DNA of 64,000 bases from Tubulanus polymorphus (taxonomy: Eukaryota; Nemertea; Palaeonemertea; Tubulaniformes; Tubulanidae). The position numbers and the translations under genes were made by a program. Each line of letters begins with the position of its first letter. Positions within the stretch are counted from its first letter, which is position 1. A model generated the notes under the pieces. That model was not told the origin of the DNA. It searched no databases and saw only the letters and a list, made by a program, of their open reading frames with translations. Positions 53,474-64,000 of this stretch are shown one piece after another. Where the stretch lies: NCBI RefSeq assembly GCF_964204645.1, contig NC_134033.1, forward strand, positions 9,150,231 through 9,214,230, read 5' to 3'.

Positions 53474-56400
53474 TTACGCTCTAGACAACGCATCCGCCAC
53501 AACATTATTACAACCACGTACATGTAATATATGAAGATCATACTCCTGTAAGGTTAAACACCATCTCATCAACCTCTTGTTCTTATTCTTCATACTATTT
53601 ACAAAAGTTAACGGATTATGATCAGTATAGACAATCACCGGAAAGAGACACATAGTAGTATATACGTTAAAATGTTCTAAAGCAAGTATCAAGGCTAAAC
53701 ATTCTTTCTCAATAGTTGAGTAATTTTGTTGCGAAACATCAAATTTTTTGAGAAGTAACAAATTGGATGGTCTATAACACAATCGTCAGCTTGAATTAAT
53801 ACAGCACCTGCACCAATGTCACAGGCGTCGATCATTAATTTGAATTGCCTACCAAAGTCCGGCGCAATAAGCACTGGTTTATTACTCAACAATCTTTTTA
53901 CGTTCAAGAACGCCTCATCACGATGATTAGTCCACTCAAATTTAACATTCTTCTTCTACAAATCAGTCAATACCGATGTAACCTGGGCAAAGTTCACACA
54001 GAATTTTCTATAATAACCCGCCATACCCAGAAATCGCATTAAAGATCGACGATCCTGGGAGGCGGGATAATTAACAATAGCTTCAATTTTTGCATTTACG
54101 GGTTTAACTTGCCCATGGCCGACAACGTGACCCAAATATATACATTTAGCTTGACCAAAATCACTTTTAATTAGATTTACCGTCAAGTTAGCCTCAGTTA
54201 ATCTCTCAAATAGGCATCGTAATTGATACAAGTGTTCATTCCACGTATCAGAAAATACAATTATGTCATCAATATATACAACAACACATATAAGACCTTT
54301 AATGACTTGATTCATCAGCCGTTGAAACGTGGCTGCCGAATTTTTCATCCCAAATGGCATTCTACAGTATTGGAATAAACCATGAGGGGTACAAAAGGCG
54401 GATATTTCCCGAGCACGCTGAGAAAGAGGAACCTGCCAATAACCTTTTGTAAGGTCAAATTTACTGATGTATTTGGCTCTACCGATTCTATCTATCAAAT
54501 CGTCAATTCTTGGAATTGGGTAAGAATCAGATTTGGTAACCGAATTAACCTTACGATAGTCCGTACAGAACCGCCACTTACCATTCTGTTTCGGAACTGA
54601 AATACAGGGTGAACTCCAATCACTCGTGCTAGGCTCGGCAATACCCGTCTTTAACATAGCGATAACCTCCTCTTTCATAATTTCAGATTTAACAGGATTC
54701 ACACGATATGGATGCTGCTTCATTGGTTTAGCCTCACCAACATCCACATCGTGACAAGCGAGCGTAGTCAAGCCCGGAGTATCTGTAAAGAGATGTTGAA
54801 ATTCATTTAACAATTGTTTTAAATCAGATTTCTCACGAGGCTCCAAGTGATCTAATTTGGCATTAATATTATCCATCACTTTCGAATTTTCAAATAGAAA
54901 ATCTACATAATTACTCTGACTGTCACCACCATTAGAAACTGATCTGCTACAAAACGGTAACGTTTTATCAACTGCACTACCGACATCATCCGCATCCAGT
55001 AAATTAGAAGAATGAACAGTATCTATACACATATTTATACTACTAGCAGAGTCTTGGTTTCTTTCTAAATAACGTTTCATCATGTTAACATGACAAACCT
55101 GACTATCTTTCCTACGGTCAGGAGTCGCTATCAAATAATTTACATCATTTAATTTTTCGAGTACAATGTAAGGACCTCGAAATTTCGCCTGAAGGCTCGC
55201 CCCCTTAAAAGGAAACAATACAAGAACTTTGTCCCCCGGACTAAATATTCGTTTCCGAGCCTTTTTATCATACCATGTTTTCATAGTCATTTGAGAGTCC
55301 TTCAAATATCTACGGGCACTCTCCCACGCCTTGAATAATCTATTTCTAAAACTAGAAACATACTTCAATAAGTTACAGTCATTCCGTTTTTCATCATTAT
55401 CAAGTAGAAATCTTTCTTTAAGCAATTTAAGCGGACCGCGCACTTCATGCCCAAAAACTAATTCGAAGGGACTAAATCCTAATGACTCTTGGACCGCATC
55501 TCTAACGGCAAACAAAAGAAACGGAACCCCTTCATCCCAATCTTTTTGATTTTCTTCACAGTAAACTGTAAGCATTGTCTTCAACGTTTGATGAAACCTC
55601 TCAAGCGCCCCCTGAGATTCAGGATGATACGCACTCGAAGTACTTTGTTTAACACCCAGTTGATACATGACCTGTTGAAACACTCCAGAAACAAAATTTG
55701 ATCCCTGATCAGACTGTATAGTTTTTGGAAACCCGTATGACGTAAAGAATTTTGTGAGTGCTTTTAATATTGTAGGAGCATTAATTGTACGCAGAGGAAT
55801 TGCCTCTGGATAGCGAGTTGACTTGCACATGATCGTCAACAAATACTCATTACCAGATCGAGTTTTTGGTAACTTACCAACACAGTCACAGATAACGTCC
55901 GAAAATGGTTCATTAAATGCAGGTACAGGTATCAACGGATGTTTGGGTATAGCCTGATTAGGCTTACCACATATTTGGCAATAATGGCATGAGGCACAAA
56001 AATTACTCACATCTTTTTTTATGCCCGGCCAAAAGAAATGTTGCAATACTTTGTTATACGTTTTTGTCACCCCAAGGTGACCTCCTAATGGTTTTTCGTG
56101 AGCCAAACGCAAAATATCTTCACGATAAACTGATGGAATGACAATCTGATAATTAACTTTCCATTCAGTAGATGCAGGGACATCAGGTGGGCGAAATTTG
56201 CGCATTAGCACACCTGAATCCAAAAAATAACCACAATGGCTATCAGCAAGATCCTCTTTTGAGGCATAAGCAATAGAAATTAGTTTCTCCAAATCCCTAT
56301 CACTTTTTTGAAACCTAATTAAGTTAGAACGTGACACAACATCAAAATCAGAAACAAGAAGAGAATCATCAAATATCTTCGATAAAAACGTGTCACGTAA

Positions 56401-58050
56401 ATGAAAAGAATTCTCTGAATTTTCATCATCAATAGATCTTAAGTCATTCTTAGATTCTAAATTTTCAAATCCGCCGCTAGTCTTTTTAGACATAGACCTA
56501 GTTACCACACATGACGGAAATAACCCAGGAATTTCCTGGTCTAATAACTCAATCTCAAAACTAAGAACAGGGTTCTTAGAAACAAAAGGATTTACCCCAA
56601 CATTACCACCGGCCAAATCATTTCCAAGTAACAGAGAGATACCCTGAACTGGCAACGACGGACACACACCCATCTCAAACCAGCCAGACATTAAATCATA
56701 ATCCAAATATAGTTTATGAATTGGTACATCGAGAATCTCGGACCCAACACCCCTAAGAAGTACGTTTTTACCGGTATAAGTGTGCTTAGACAATGGTATG
56801 GTTCCTTCTAAAATTATGGTTTGTGACGCGCCAGTATCGCGTAATATCTTGACACTCACCATTGAATTATTTTCACTGAACGATACTTTGCCATCACTTA
56901 TAAACGGTTCAAACGACCTCTTGTAGGTAGTTGATGACGAAATTGTTGATTCATCTGACAGTACTGGAGGATGGGGTGTAAGTAAGGCGATCGACCCAGT
57001 AGATTCCCGTTTTCTCTTTGCCTGTAATTTGAAGCACGAAGACATTAAATGTCCAAATTTTTTACAATAATTGCAAATAATGGGTGAATTTTGCCCTTTT
57101 AGCTGATAACTAGAAGCTTGACTACGAACAGTATCATAAGATTTAACCTTTTTAAAGACCTTATGGGTTAAGGAATAGTCATCAGCAGCTGTAGCTGCCT
57201 CATTTAAATCATAAACCTTTTGTTCATCCAAATAGGTTTTAATTTCCACTGGTACACACTGTTTAAATTCTTCCAAAAGCATTAACTGTCGCAATTTGTC
57301 AAAATCGCTTTTAACTAATTTAGAATCACACCAGCGAGTGAACAAGGTTTCTTTTTCCCTAGCAAATTCTAAATATGTTTCATTTTCAACCTTTTTACGA
57401 TCTCTGAACCGTTGCCGATAGGCTTCTGGAACTAATTCATACGCTTTAAGAATACAAGATTTTACAATTTCATAATCATATGACTGTTCGGATGTAAGCG
57501 ACGAATACACTTCTTGAGCCTTCCCAGTTAGAACACTCTGGAGTAGCAAAGTCCAGTTTTCCTGCGGCCAATTTAGATTAAGCGCGACTTTTTCAAAATG
57601 CGAAAAATACTTATCTATATTGGAATCTTGGAACTTCGGAACCAATCGGATGTGACGTGTAACATCGAAGTGTAGATGATTCGACTATAGACGATTCGTC
57701 TGACGACTGGTCTCAACTTCACGAAGACGAATTTCCATCTCTCTAAGTTGTAGCTCATGTTGCTCCCGCTCACGATCCCTTTCACGATCCCGTTCGCGTT
57801 GTCCGGCTTCAAATTCCAGCTCCATCTTTCGAATTTCGTAGGCATGGTCAGAAATTGGTTCTACTTCACACTGTTGAAATGAACCCTTCAAAACGAGATA
57901 ACTGCCTATGACTTCCTTAATGTTCGATTTTAGCATAGACGATTTAACACCGAGTTCATAAAATGTGGCAACATCCAACAACTCTTTTTTAGTAAAGAGT
58001 CCTAAAGCCTCCCTCGTAGGAGAACTAATAAAAGTCTCTATCGCAGCCAT
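53474..58050 (-). pseudogene. Gag-Pol with order PR-IN-RT-RH (Gmr1 type)
   Basis: First Met after the primer site is at 58050. Gag has an Arg/Glu coiled coil, then (after an in-frame TAG at 57683) a capsid region with a SCAN-like helix block. In the 1229-codon frame from 57645: zinc knuckle C-x2-C-x4-H-x4-C at 191-204; protease DTGA at 270; integrase His/Cys pairs (H516, H523, C553, C556) and D587, D646, E682; GPY/F-type module about 821; reverse transcriptase with LTKGYWQ at 1065 and YIDD at 1124. RNase H follows (53474-53907) after an in-frame TAG at 53954 and a frame change near 53757. Integrase upstream of reverse transcriptase is copia-like order in a Ty3/gypsy-type enzyme set, the defining Gmr1 feature. 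Confidence 0.93.
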
Positions 58051-58220
58051 TTGACTCGTAGAAATGCTATCGGGATCAGGAAAACGGAAAAAATCTCTGC
58101 AATACCTCAAACTGAGGAAATCCTGATTCCGGAGTTCAGTTGAAAAGTTGACAATCGTCGACGACAAAAAGCAGTTCAAAATGTACGAATCTTCCAATTG
58201 CAGAACGAAACGGCAAGGTC

Positions 58221-58237
58221 TCCCGGACGAGCCCCCA
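58221..58237 (-). promoter_or_regulatory. Primer binding site, tRNA-Pro type
   Basis: Minus strand reads TGGGGGCTCGTCCGGGA a few bases inside the 5' LTR, complementary to the 3' end of tRNA-Pro, as used by many retroviruses and gypsy-like elements. Confidence 0.85.
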
Positions 58238-58242
58238 ATTTC

Positions 58243-58495
58243 TGTTACGGCCAGAAAAAGCCAAACTACAAACACAACTCGGAAGACTGCCATCTACATA
58301 ACACCAACTGCTTTATTAAACAGAACTCAACTGAACTGCTGAATATCAACAGTACGAACATATATATATACAGGAAACAACAATAGAAGAATACAGACAG
58401 AGATTAAAGCTTACAATATTCACAATGAACACTGACATGCGACGAAATAGGAACTTGAAAACCAGTGATGCTAGACAAACATCGAATACGTAACA
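58243..58495 (-). repeat. 5' LTR of the Gmr1-like element
   Basis: 253 bp, same ends as the 3' LTR, followed outside by the CGCAA duplication. It contains a TATATATATA tract, a possible promoter core. Confidence 0.95.
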
Positions 58496-58500
58496 CGCAA

Positions 58501-60606
58501 CCGTCGGTACAGAAGATAGATTATCACACAAAGCCCTATTATCGTTAGCGTAGTAATGAGAGATGACGTTACGAAGTCAATGATAGTAAAGACGTCATAT
58601 GAATGTGCACCATAGTTAGGTATCGGAGTAGTGTAGCGGAATTCTATAGGAAGCACTGCAGCTGATGACGGTTGTAAATTTTGCATCATCGTCAATAAGG
58701 CTGCCATTTTGGAAAAACGATGACACATAATGATCATGGAAATTGACAGAATGCCACTCACTGCTAGAGCTGACAATGCCAGTAAATCCTTATTATTTGG
58801 CCACGTCTCATCAATTGCAACGTCTCATCAATTGCAATAGTACCAGCTACCACCGACTCTGAAAGGGATCTAAATATTTTGCTATTGTTTTTGATAGCGG
58901 CTGTGACCCGTTTCAAACTAAGACTATGTTTTTGGTCATTGGCTATCAAGCTATTCATGGAATTGTTGTAGAAGTTAAAGGAGGGCGGATTTACTTTCAG
59001 CGGCTGCGCTGAAGTGAAACTGCTTGATATCGCTGCGTGCATAGCAGAATCGAAAAATGACTGTATAATAGCTAAATTGGTAGGATGCACTGTAGAAACA
59101 TTGGAACTTTGGCCACACGAATTTAAGCGCGCGTTAAATTGAAGTCCAGGTGCGCTGACTTGACTAAGACATGGTATCTTTTTAATACAAAAGTTGCATC
59201 CATCAATATGAGTCTGTTAGAGGCCGCATCTCAAAGTTAGCTGAAGGACCTTATAAATGACATAAGTAGAAGGTTCCAATTCTCTAATTTCTGGTCCAAT
59301 AGAATTGAGCAGAATGCGAAAATCAAATAATCTGATCACAGAATGTTTGTCGCCCAGGAATAAAGCGAATAGACAGGATTTCTTAGAGGCAGTGCTGAAA
59401 GAAATATATTTTGATGCCTACGCTTGTATTGGTTAAATTCAACGTCTGAGAGAGAGGTGTAGAATTGACCGTCACTGGCTACAGCGAAGTAGGGTGGTAG
59501 GTCATCTAAGTGTGTTGCATGATTTGATGAATCGTGAACCGGTAGCGGGAGTGTATTAACTTGATATAGGTGTATAGATTCCGTAGAAGAGGTAATCTTG
59601 AATTTAAGGGCGATGAATATCTCGTCTCCCTTTCTAGAAACTATGAAGTTGTCATAATTGTAATAAAAAGTCGGTCGAACCTTCACCAGTGTGAAAGAAT
59701 TGTATTTCGTCAATAAGATGGCACCTATTTGATTCATTGCATCTTTGATCACTTTTAAGGGAATCAGCGTGGGTGACAAGTTACCACGTAGCGACTGTGC
59801 TGAGGCGGTTTTGAATTCTGACAATTGTAATTCAGCTTCTAGGTTTGCTTCAGCGTACTCCGCATAGAAGCGGTCAATAAGAGTGGAAGCTTCAAGAATA
59901 TCATTAGCTGATGCTTGAAATTGACTATAGAGGTCCGATATGGCCTGGTGATTCGCTTTAATACCCTTAAAGGCATCATTCGTTCTCTGTAGCATGCTTC
60001 TAGCATACGAAGTCGTATCTGCTCCATGTTGACGGAGAGCTACAGTGAGTTGGATGACTGCCGCTGTAAGCCGTTTATATGTTTTGCTAGGAGTTCAACA
60101 TCGCCAGTCGTGGCTGTACCAAATAGTGTCTTAGATAGGCTACCAATGAATCCTAGTGGCGCAAAACGACGACTTCTTGAGTTATTTCTGACGACATGCT
60201 CAGGTATGAGCTTGCTGGCGTAATCCCTGACGTGCTCAACATGTGTGTTGAGGCGTGTTTGAAGTTCATTAAGATGTATAGCGGTTTTTCGACGCAAAAT
60301 GCAAGTAGGGGTATTCCCATGGCAATCTCCGAATTGAGCCATGTTTAATACTTGCGGCAGCTTGAAAGAAAATGTGTGTAGCCAGAATTCATTTGACTGG
60401 CTAACAGTCCCGAATTTTGTGAAGGTGACACCATAGTTGATTGGCTGGGTAAAAGCGTTGCTTGGTGGTAATACACAAATGACCGTTAACAATGCCAACA
60501 TCAAATAGTGTGGACGCAATCCTTGTTTTCCACCTACATAAAAAGAAGAAGAATATCTATATACATGATACGAAAGATAGGTTCCGACCGGAAACCAATA
60601 GCACAC
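58501..60606 (-). pseudogene. Env-like fusion glycoprotein of the outer element, broken
   Basis: The N-terminal part (60040-60606) has a hydrophobic signal-like segment (about 60455-60515). It also holds a furin-type R-S-R-R site (about 60160) followed by a glycine- and hydrophobic-rich fusion-peptide-like stretch. This is the layout of the F-type proteins shared by insect errantiviruses and baculoviruses. The middle (59336-59995) is helical then strand-rich. The C-terminal end (58501-58620) has one strong membrane helix followed by basic residues. Frame changes lie near 60020, between 59090 and 59335, and near 58770. The gene's last part lies beyond the inner retroelement (left of 53163). 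It is an inactive old copy. Confidence 0.7.
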
Positions 60607-60696
60607 GAATAACTATCACGTGTAAAACATCTTCTCCATAATATAGACTGGTCGTCGAGTACGATGTGGCTAGTTTGAACGGGTCATTATGCAAAG

Positions 60697-63600
60697 CTAA
60701 TGTGGTTTGAAGCAAGACGGTCTTTTGCGCTTTCTACCCAGTTTCGTGTGTGTTTCGAAATATTTGTCTATGGCAAATTGCGTCACATTTTCAGCTGGTA
60801 CCCATGAATTGTCTGACTTTTCTGCCCATTTTACGAAGAATTGCTGATGACCATTTTTGAATCGCGTCCGCAGTATTTTATCTATTTTGTATAACTAATC
60901 ATCCTGCAATGTACTTGGGTTTGGCACCCCCTCTTGTGTGAGAAATCAGCGTCATTGGCAATCAGGTCACTACATTTGTTGTCTGTTTTACCATTTTCCT
61001 CGGGAATGGGAATAAGGTGAGGGTAGTGTTCACGATCGACGAAGTGTTTAAGACGAGCTGCGTTGACTGGCGACTTAATTGGCGTATCATCTTCACATGA
61101 TCGCAAGATATAGGTGTAGTTTTTCCCAAGTCTCGATATGTAGTAAGGACCAGTGAACTTCTTAGTGAGTTTCTTAGACTTTCCTACTGCTACTTTATGA
61201 TGTGTAAGCATCACCCTATCATGCAATTTAAAGGTAGGTGTTAATGCCTGTTTGTCAAGTCTAGCTTTGTTACGAGTTTGCATTTGTCTGTTCTGTTCTC
61301 CAGCGATAGATTTGACAATCGACAGTTGATCCTTTAACTGAGTTATATGATCAGAGACGGATTTGGGTAAGTTATCCTTCGGAATGAGACTTGTATCAAT
61401 TGGCAGGTTCATGGGCTTCCCAAAAAGCATATGAAATGGTGAATAGCTGGTTGCTTGGTTCGTTGTAGAACGCAGTGCCATGAGAACACTTGAGAGTATT
61501 TCTGGCCAGTTGGATTGATCTGGTTTTATCTGAGTCCTAAATATTTGAGCTATCGTACGATTCGTTCTTTCACATGTAGAATTTGACTGAGGGTGATAAG
61601 CTGACGTACGGGTTCGAGTCACTTGGAATAGCTCACACACTGCGGTTACTAATTTTGACAAGAAGTTTGCTCCTCTGTCAGAAACAAGAGCTTGGGGAGC
61701 CCCATACCTAGCGAAAATCTGATCATATAAAACTTTCGCTACCTCCGAGGCTTCTTGTGATTTGAGAGCAAAAGCTTCCGGCCATCTTGAGAAGCTATCG
61801 ACTAGTAACAATATATACTTCTCACCATTTGGCCCTTCTGTTAAGGGTCCCAGGAAGTCCATATGCCACCTGTTCAGGGTATCCACAATGGGAAGATTAG
61901 TTAATGGAGGTTTCTGAAGACGCACACCCGATTTCGACTCTTGACAAGTTCTACATGACGATATATATTGGTTGATATCTCTGTACATATTCTTCCAGTA
62001 ATACTTTTGCCTAATGATGTCATATGTTTTCTGAGTCCCCCCGTGGCCGCCACCGGCTTTGCAATCATGGTACGCTAAGAGTATATCGAGCCTTAGACTT
62101 TTCGGTACCACTAATTGAGTGATAGATGGTGCCTTGTTGCGGCAGTAACTACGGTAAAGCGTCTTGTCATACATATGAAAACTATCGGCAGACCACATAA
62201 CCTTTTTGGCGTGATGAGGGTCATCAGGTAAGATATTCTCTTCCAGATAACGAATCATGGGAGCACAATCTGAACAAGACCGCTGGATGGTAGCGGTATC
62301 AGATTCATCTACTACGCAAACTGGTACATTGTTTTTATTACATGTATAATCAAATTCAGCCTGTAACCATACATCGTCGCCGTCTATGTGCTCAATTTTT
62401 TGATCGAGCGTGTTAAGTACATTAATTGGTGCTGGAAATTCATCATGCTCGCTATTATCAACTATATCTGGGTAAGGACGTCGAGACATTCCGTCTGCAT
62501 TATCGTTCTTCCTACCAGCCCGGTGCTTTATCTCAAAATCATAGTTTTGAAGTTTAGTAGCCCAACGTGCGACTTTGGTATTGAAATCTTTAGCCTCATT
62601 GAGATAGGTAAGTGACATATGGTCAGTGTATATAGTGAAATTCTTAGGAGCTAAGTATTCTCTGTATGCGTCGACCCCTAGTACTATGGCAAGCCCTTCC
62701 TTTTCCCTAGTTGGCCAGTTACGTTGCTGTGCAGACAGTGCGCGTCCGCCATAGCATACCGCTCGTTCACGACCTTGGTCATCACATTGAGCTAAGATGT
62801 AACCAACAGCCGTATCAGATGCATCAGTACAAAGTATGTATTCTCTATCATTATCGGGGTATGCTAAGATTGGTGGATAGACTAGACACTGTTTAAGCTT
62901 ATCAAATGCTTCTTGGTGCTCTGACGTCCAAATGAATTTGACGTCTTTCTGAAGTAGTTGAGTTAATTTAGTAGCTGTATGTGAATAGTTCCAAACAAAA
63001 CGGCGGTAGAAGTTGCAAAGTCCTTAAAATGATCGGAGTTCTTTGGAGTTTTTAGGAATTGGAAATGATTGAACTGCTTGACATTTCTCAGGGTCTGCTT
63101 TAACGCCATCTTTAGTGAAAATGTATCCTAAATAGGATGCACTGTGCATTGCAAATTTGCACTTAGAAGGTTTCAATGTCATATTTGCTATTCGCAAGCG
63201 GTCAAACACCTGTTGCAAGTGTTGTAAATGTTCCTCAAAATTGCGACTAAATATCAAAATGTCATCAACATACACTAGACAGAATTTCCAATTAAAACCC
63301 CGAAGCACTTCATTCATGGTCATTTGAAATGCCATAGGTGAATTTTTCAATCCAAATGGTAATCTCTTAAACATATAGGCGCCGTTTTGAGTTACAAAAG
63401 TAGACTTATGCATAGTATTTGGATCAAGTTTCATTTGCCAGAACCCAGAAGTCATGTCTAACGTTGTAAAAAGTTGAGCCTTGGCCTCAGCTACGGAGTC
63501 GACTACGTCCTCTATTCGTGGTAGTGGTTAAGAAACGGATTTAGTTATCTCATTCAACTTCCTATAGTCAACCGCGAAACGATATTCGCCTGACTTTTTC

Positions 63601-64000
63601 TTAACCATTACTACAGGTGAATTAAATGGAGAGTTGGAAGGGGCTATAATGTCAGCCTTGAGCATTTCTTCTACCTGCCGGTCCTGTTCGGCTTTCACAG
63701 TGCCATTGTGGCGGTAGGCTCTCTGGCACACTGGGGCATTATCGCCTGTGTCTATTGTATGTTGGTATATAGACGTAAATCCTAACTCGTTTAAATTGCT
63801 AGAGAATCGATCTCGGTTTTTCTGAAGAAAGGCCAGTAGGAGTGACTTTTGGCCCTCATTCAAATCTGACTTGCTTAAATCAAAATCAAGATCTTCCTGT
63901 TGATCGTTCTGTTGGTCTTCCTGACCAGTTGGAGGGAATTTTAATGCCTCACTAGTATCGTATGCAGGTACATCTACGTTATTTACTGTTGCTTGTGTTT
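60697..64000 (-). pseudogene. Pol of the outer element: RT, RNase H, integrase, chromodomain-like tail
   Basis: Continues beyond the window. Reverse transcriptase parts at 63024-63863 (RLPFGLKNSP, YVDDILIF). RNase H spans about 62520-63020 (C-T-D-A-S, Y-T-D-H). Integrase spans about 61100-62300, with H-x7-H and CRTCQ zinc residues, FLGPL with first Asp, S-D-R-G second Asp, and the Glu in C-E-R-T. In-frame TAA codons at 63528 and 63024 break one otherwise continuous frame. A further frame change near 60920-60945 leads to a chromodomain-like segment (about 60780-60890; Y-K-I-D-K-I-L, F-V-K-W, S-W-V-P) and a basic tail ending at 60697. It precedes env by about 90 bp. Confidence 0.88.

Larger units (their letters stand above)
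53168..58495 (-). mobile_element. Complete Gmr1-like LTR retrotransposon
   Basis: LTRs of 251 and 253 bp, TG...CA ends, 5 bp duplication CGCAA (53163-53167 and 58496-58500), tRNA-Pro-type primer site, purine tract, and one gag-pol in which integrase precedes reverse transcriptase. The two LTRs differ at only a few positions, so insertion is fairly recent. It is inserted near the 3' end of the env gene of the outer element, same orientation. Confidence 0.95.
52736..64000 (-). mobile_element. Outer Ty3/gypsy-type retroelement with env, partial
   Basis: Minus-strand pol (60697-64000 and beyond) followed by env (52850-60606) and a purine tract (AGGGGAGGA, inverse of 52736-52744) that would prime the plus strand; its 3' LTR should lie just left of 52736 but its ends could not be fixed. 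Gag and 5' LTR are beyond the window. It is interrupted by the inner retrotransposon at 53168-58495. Several stops and frame breaks show it is dead. Confidence 0.75.

Noticed and set aside
1-64000. CRISPR arrays, bacterial operons, rRNA genes.
   Set aside because: No regularly spaced repeats with unique spacers, no Shine-Dalgarno-led gene sets and no rRNA core motifs were seen.

Overview
The window is eukaryotic and comes from an invertebrate animal, probably marine. The evidence is one spliced host gene with GT/AG introns, very high transposon content, an animal-type Maverick/Polinton, and a Gmr1-like LTR retrotransposon (a group first described in deuterostomes). The sequence alone does not fix the phylum.

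Region 1-13.1 kb: the only convincing host gene is translationally controlled tumour protein (TCTP/TPT1). Five exons (coding bases 1576-1603, 7205-7275, 7841-8020, 10566-10707, 13016-13134) give 179 codons. Its introns are full of nested non-autonomous DNA transposons and of copies of a ~1.2 kb repeat.

Region 13.1-20.3 kb: repeats, including one copy of a ~1.1 kb family split by a 3.1 kb terminal-inverted-repeat (TIR) element, which itself carries a 1.15 kb element.

Region 20352-38324: a complete 17,973 bp, very AT-rich Maverick/Polinton with perfect 93 bp TIRs and a 6 bp target duplication (TCGGCT). It encodes a protein-primed family B DNA polymerase, a zinc-finger protein, a penton-like minor capsid protein, several small membrane proteins, a double jelly-roll major capsid protein, a retrovirus-type integrase with a C-terminal chromodomain, and an FtsK/HerA-type packaging ATPase. 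The polymerase gene carries an intein with a LAGLIDADG endonuclease at the polymerase C motif. Nearly every gene starts inside the motif ATAAATG behind a T run, which looks like a poxvirus late promoter core. Many genes carry stops or frame breaks, so this copy looks inactive. It sits inside a PIF/Harbinger-like element and is itself interrupted by a 1.1 kb repeat.

Region 38.3-52.4 kb: the rest of the Harbinger-like host repeat, a second copy of the ~1.1 kb family with its own dated insertion, a striking palindromic array at 43.8-44.25 kb, a foldback element, and long stretches where nothing was recognised.

Region 52.4-64 kb: two nested LTR retrotransposons, both read on the minus strand. 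The inner one (53168-58495) is complete, with 5 bp target duplications, a tRNA-Pro-type primer site and integrase upstream of reverse transcriptase (Gmr1 order). It was inserted into the 3' end of an env gene of an outer Ty3/gypsy-type element that runs off the window. The outer element has a chromodomain-like integrase tail and a fusion-protein-like Env with a furin-type site.
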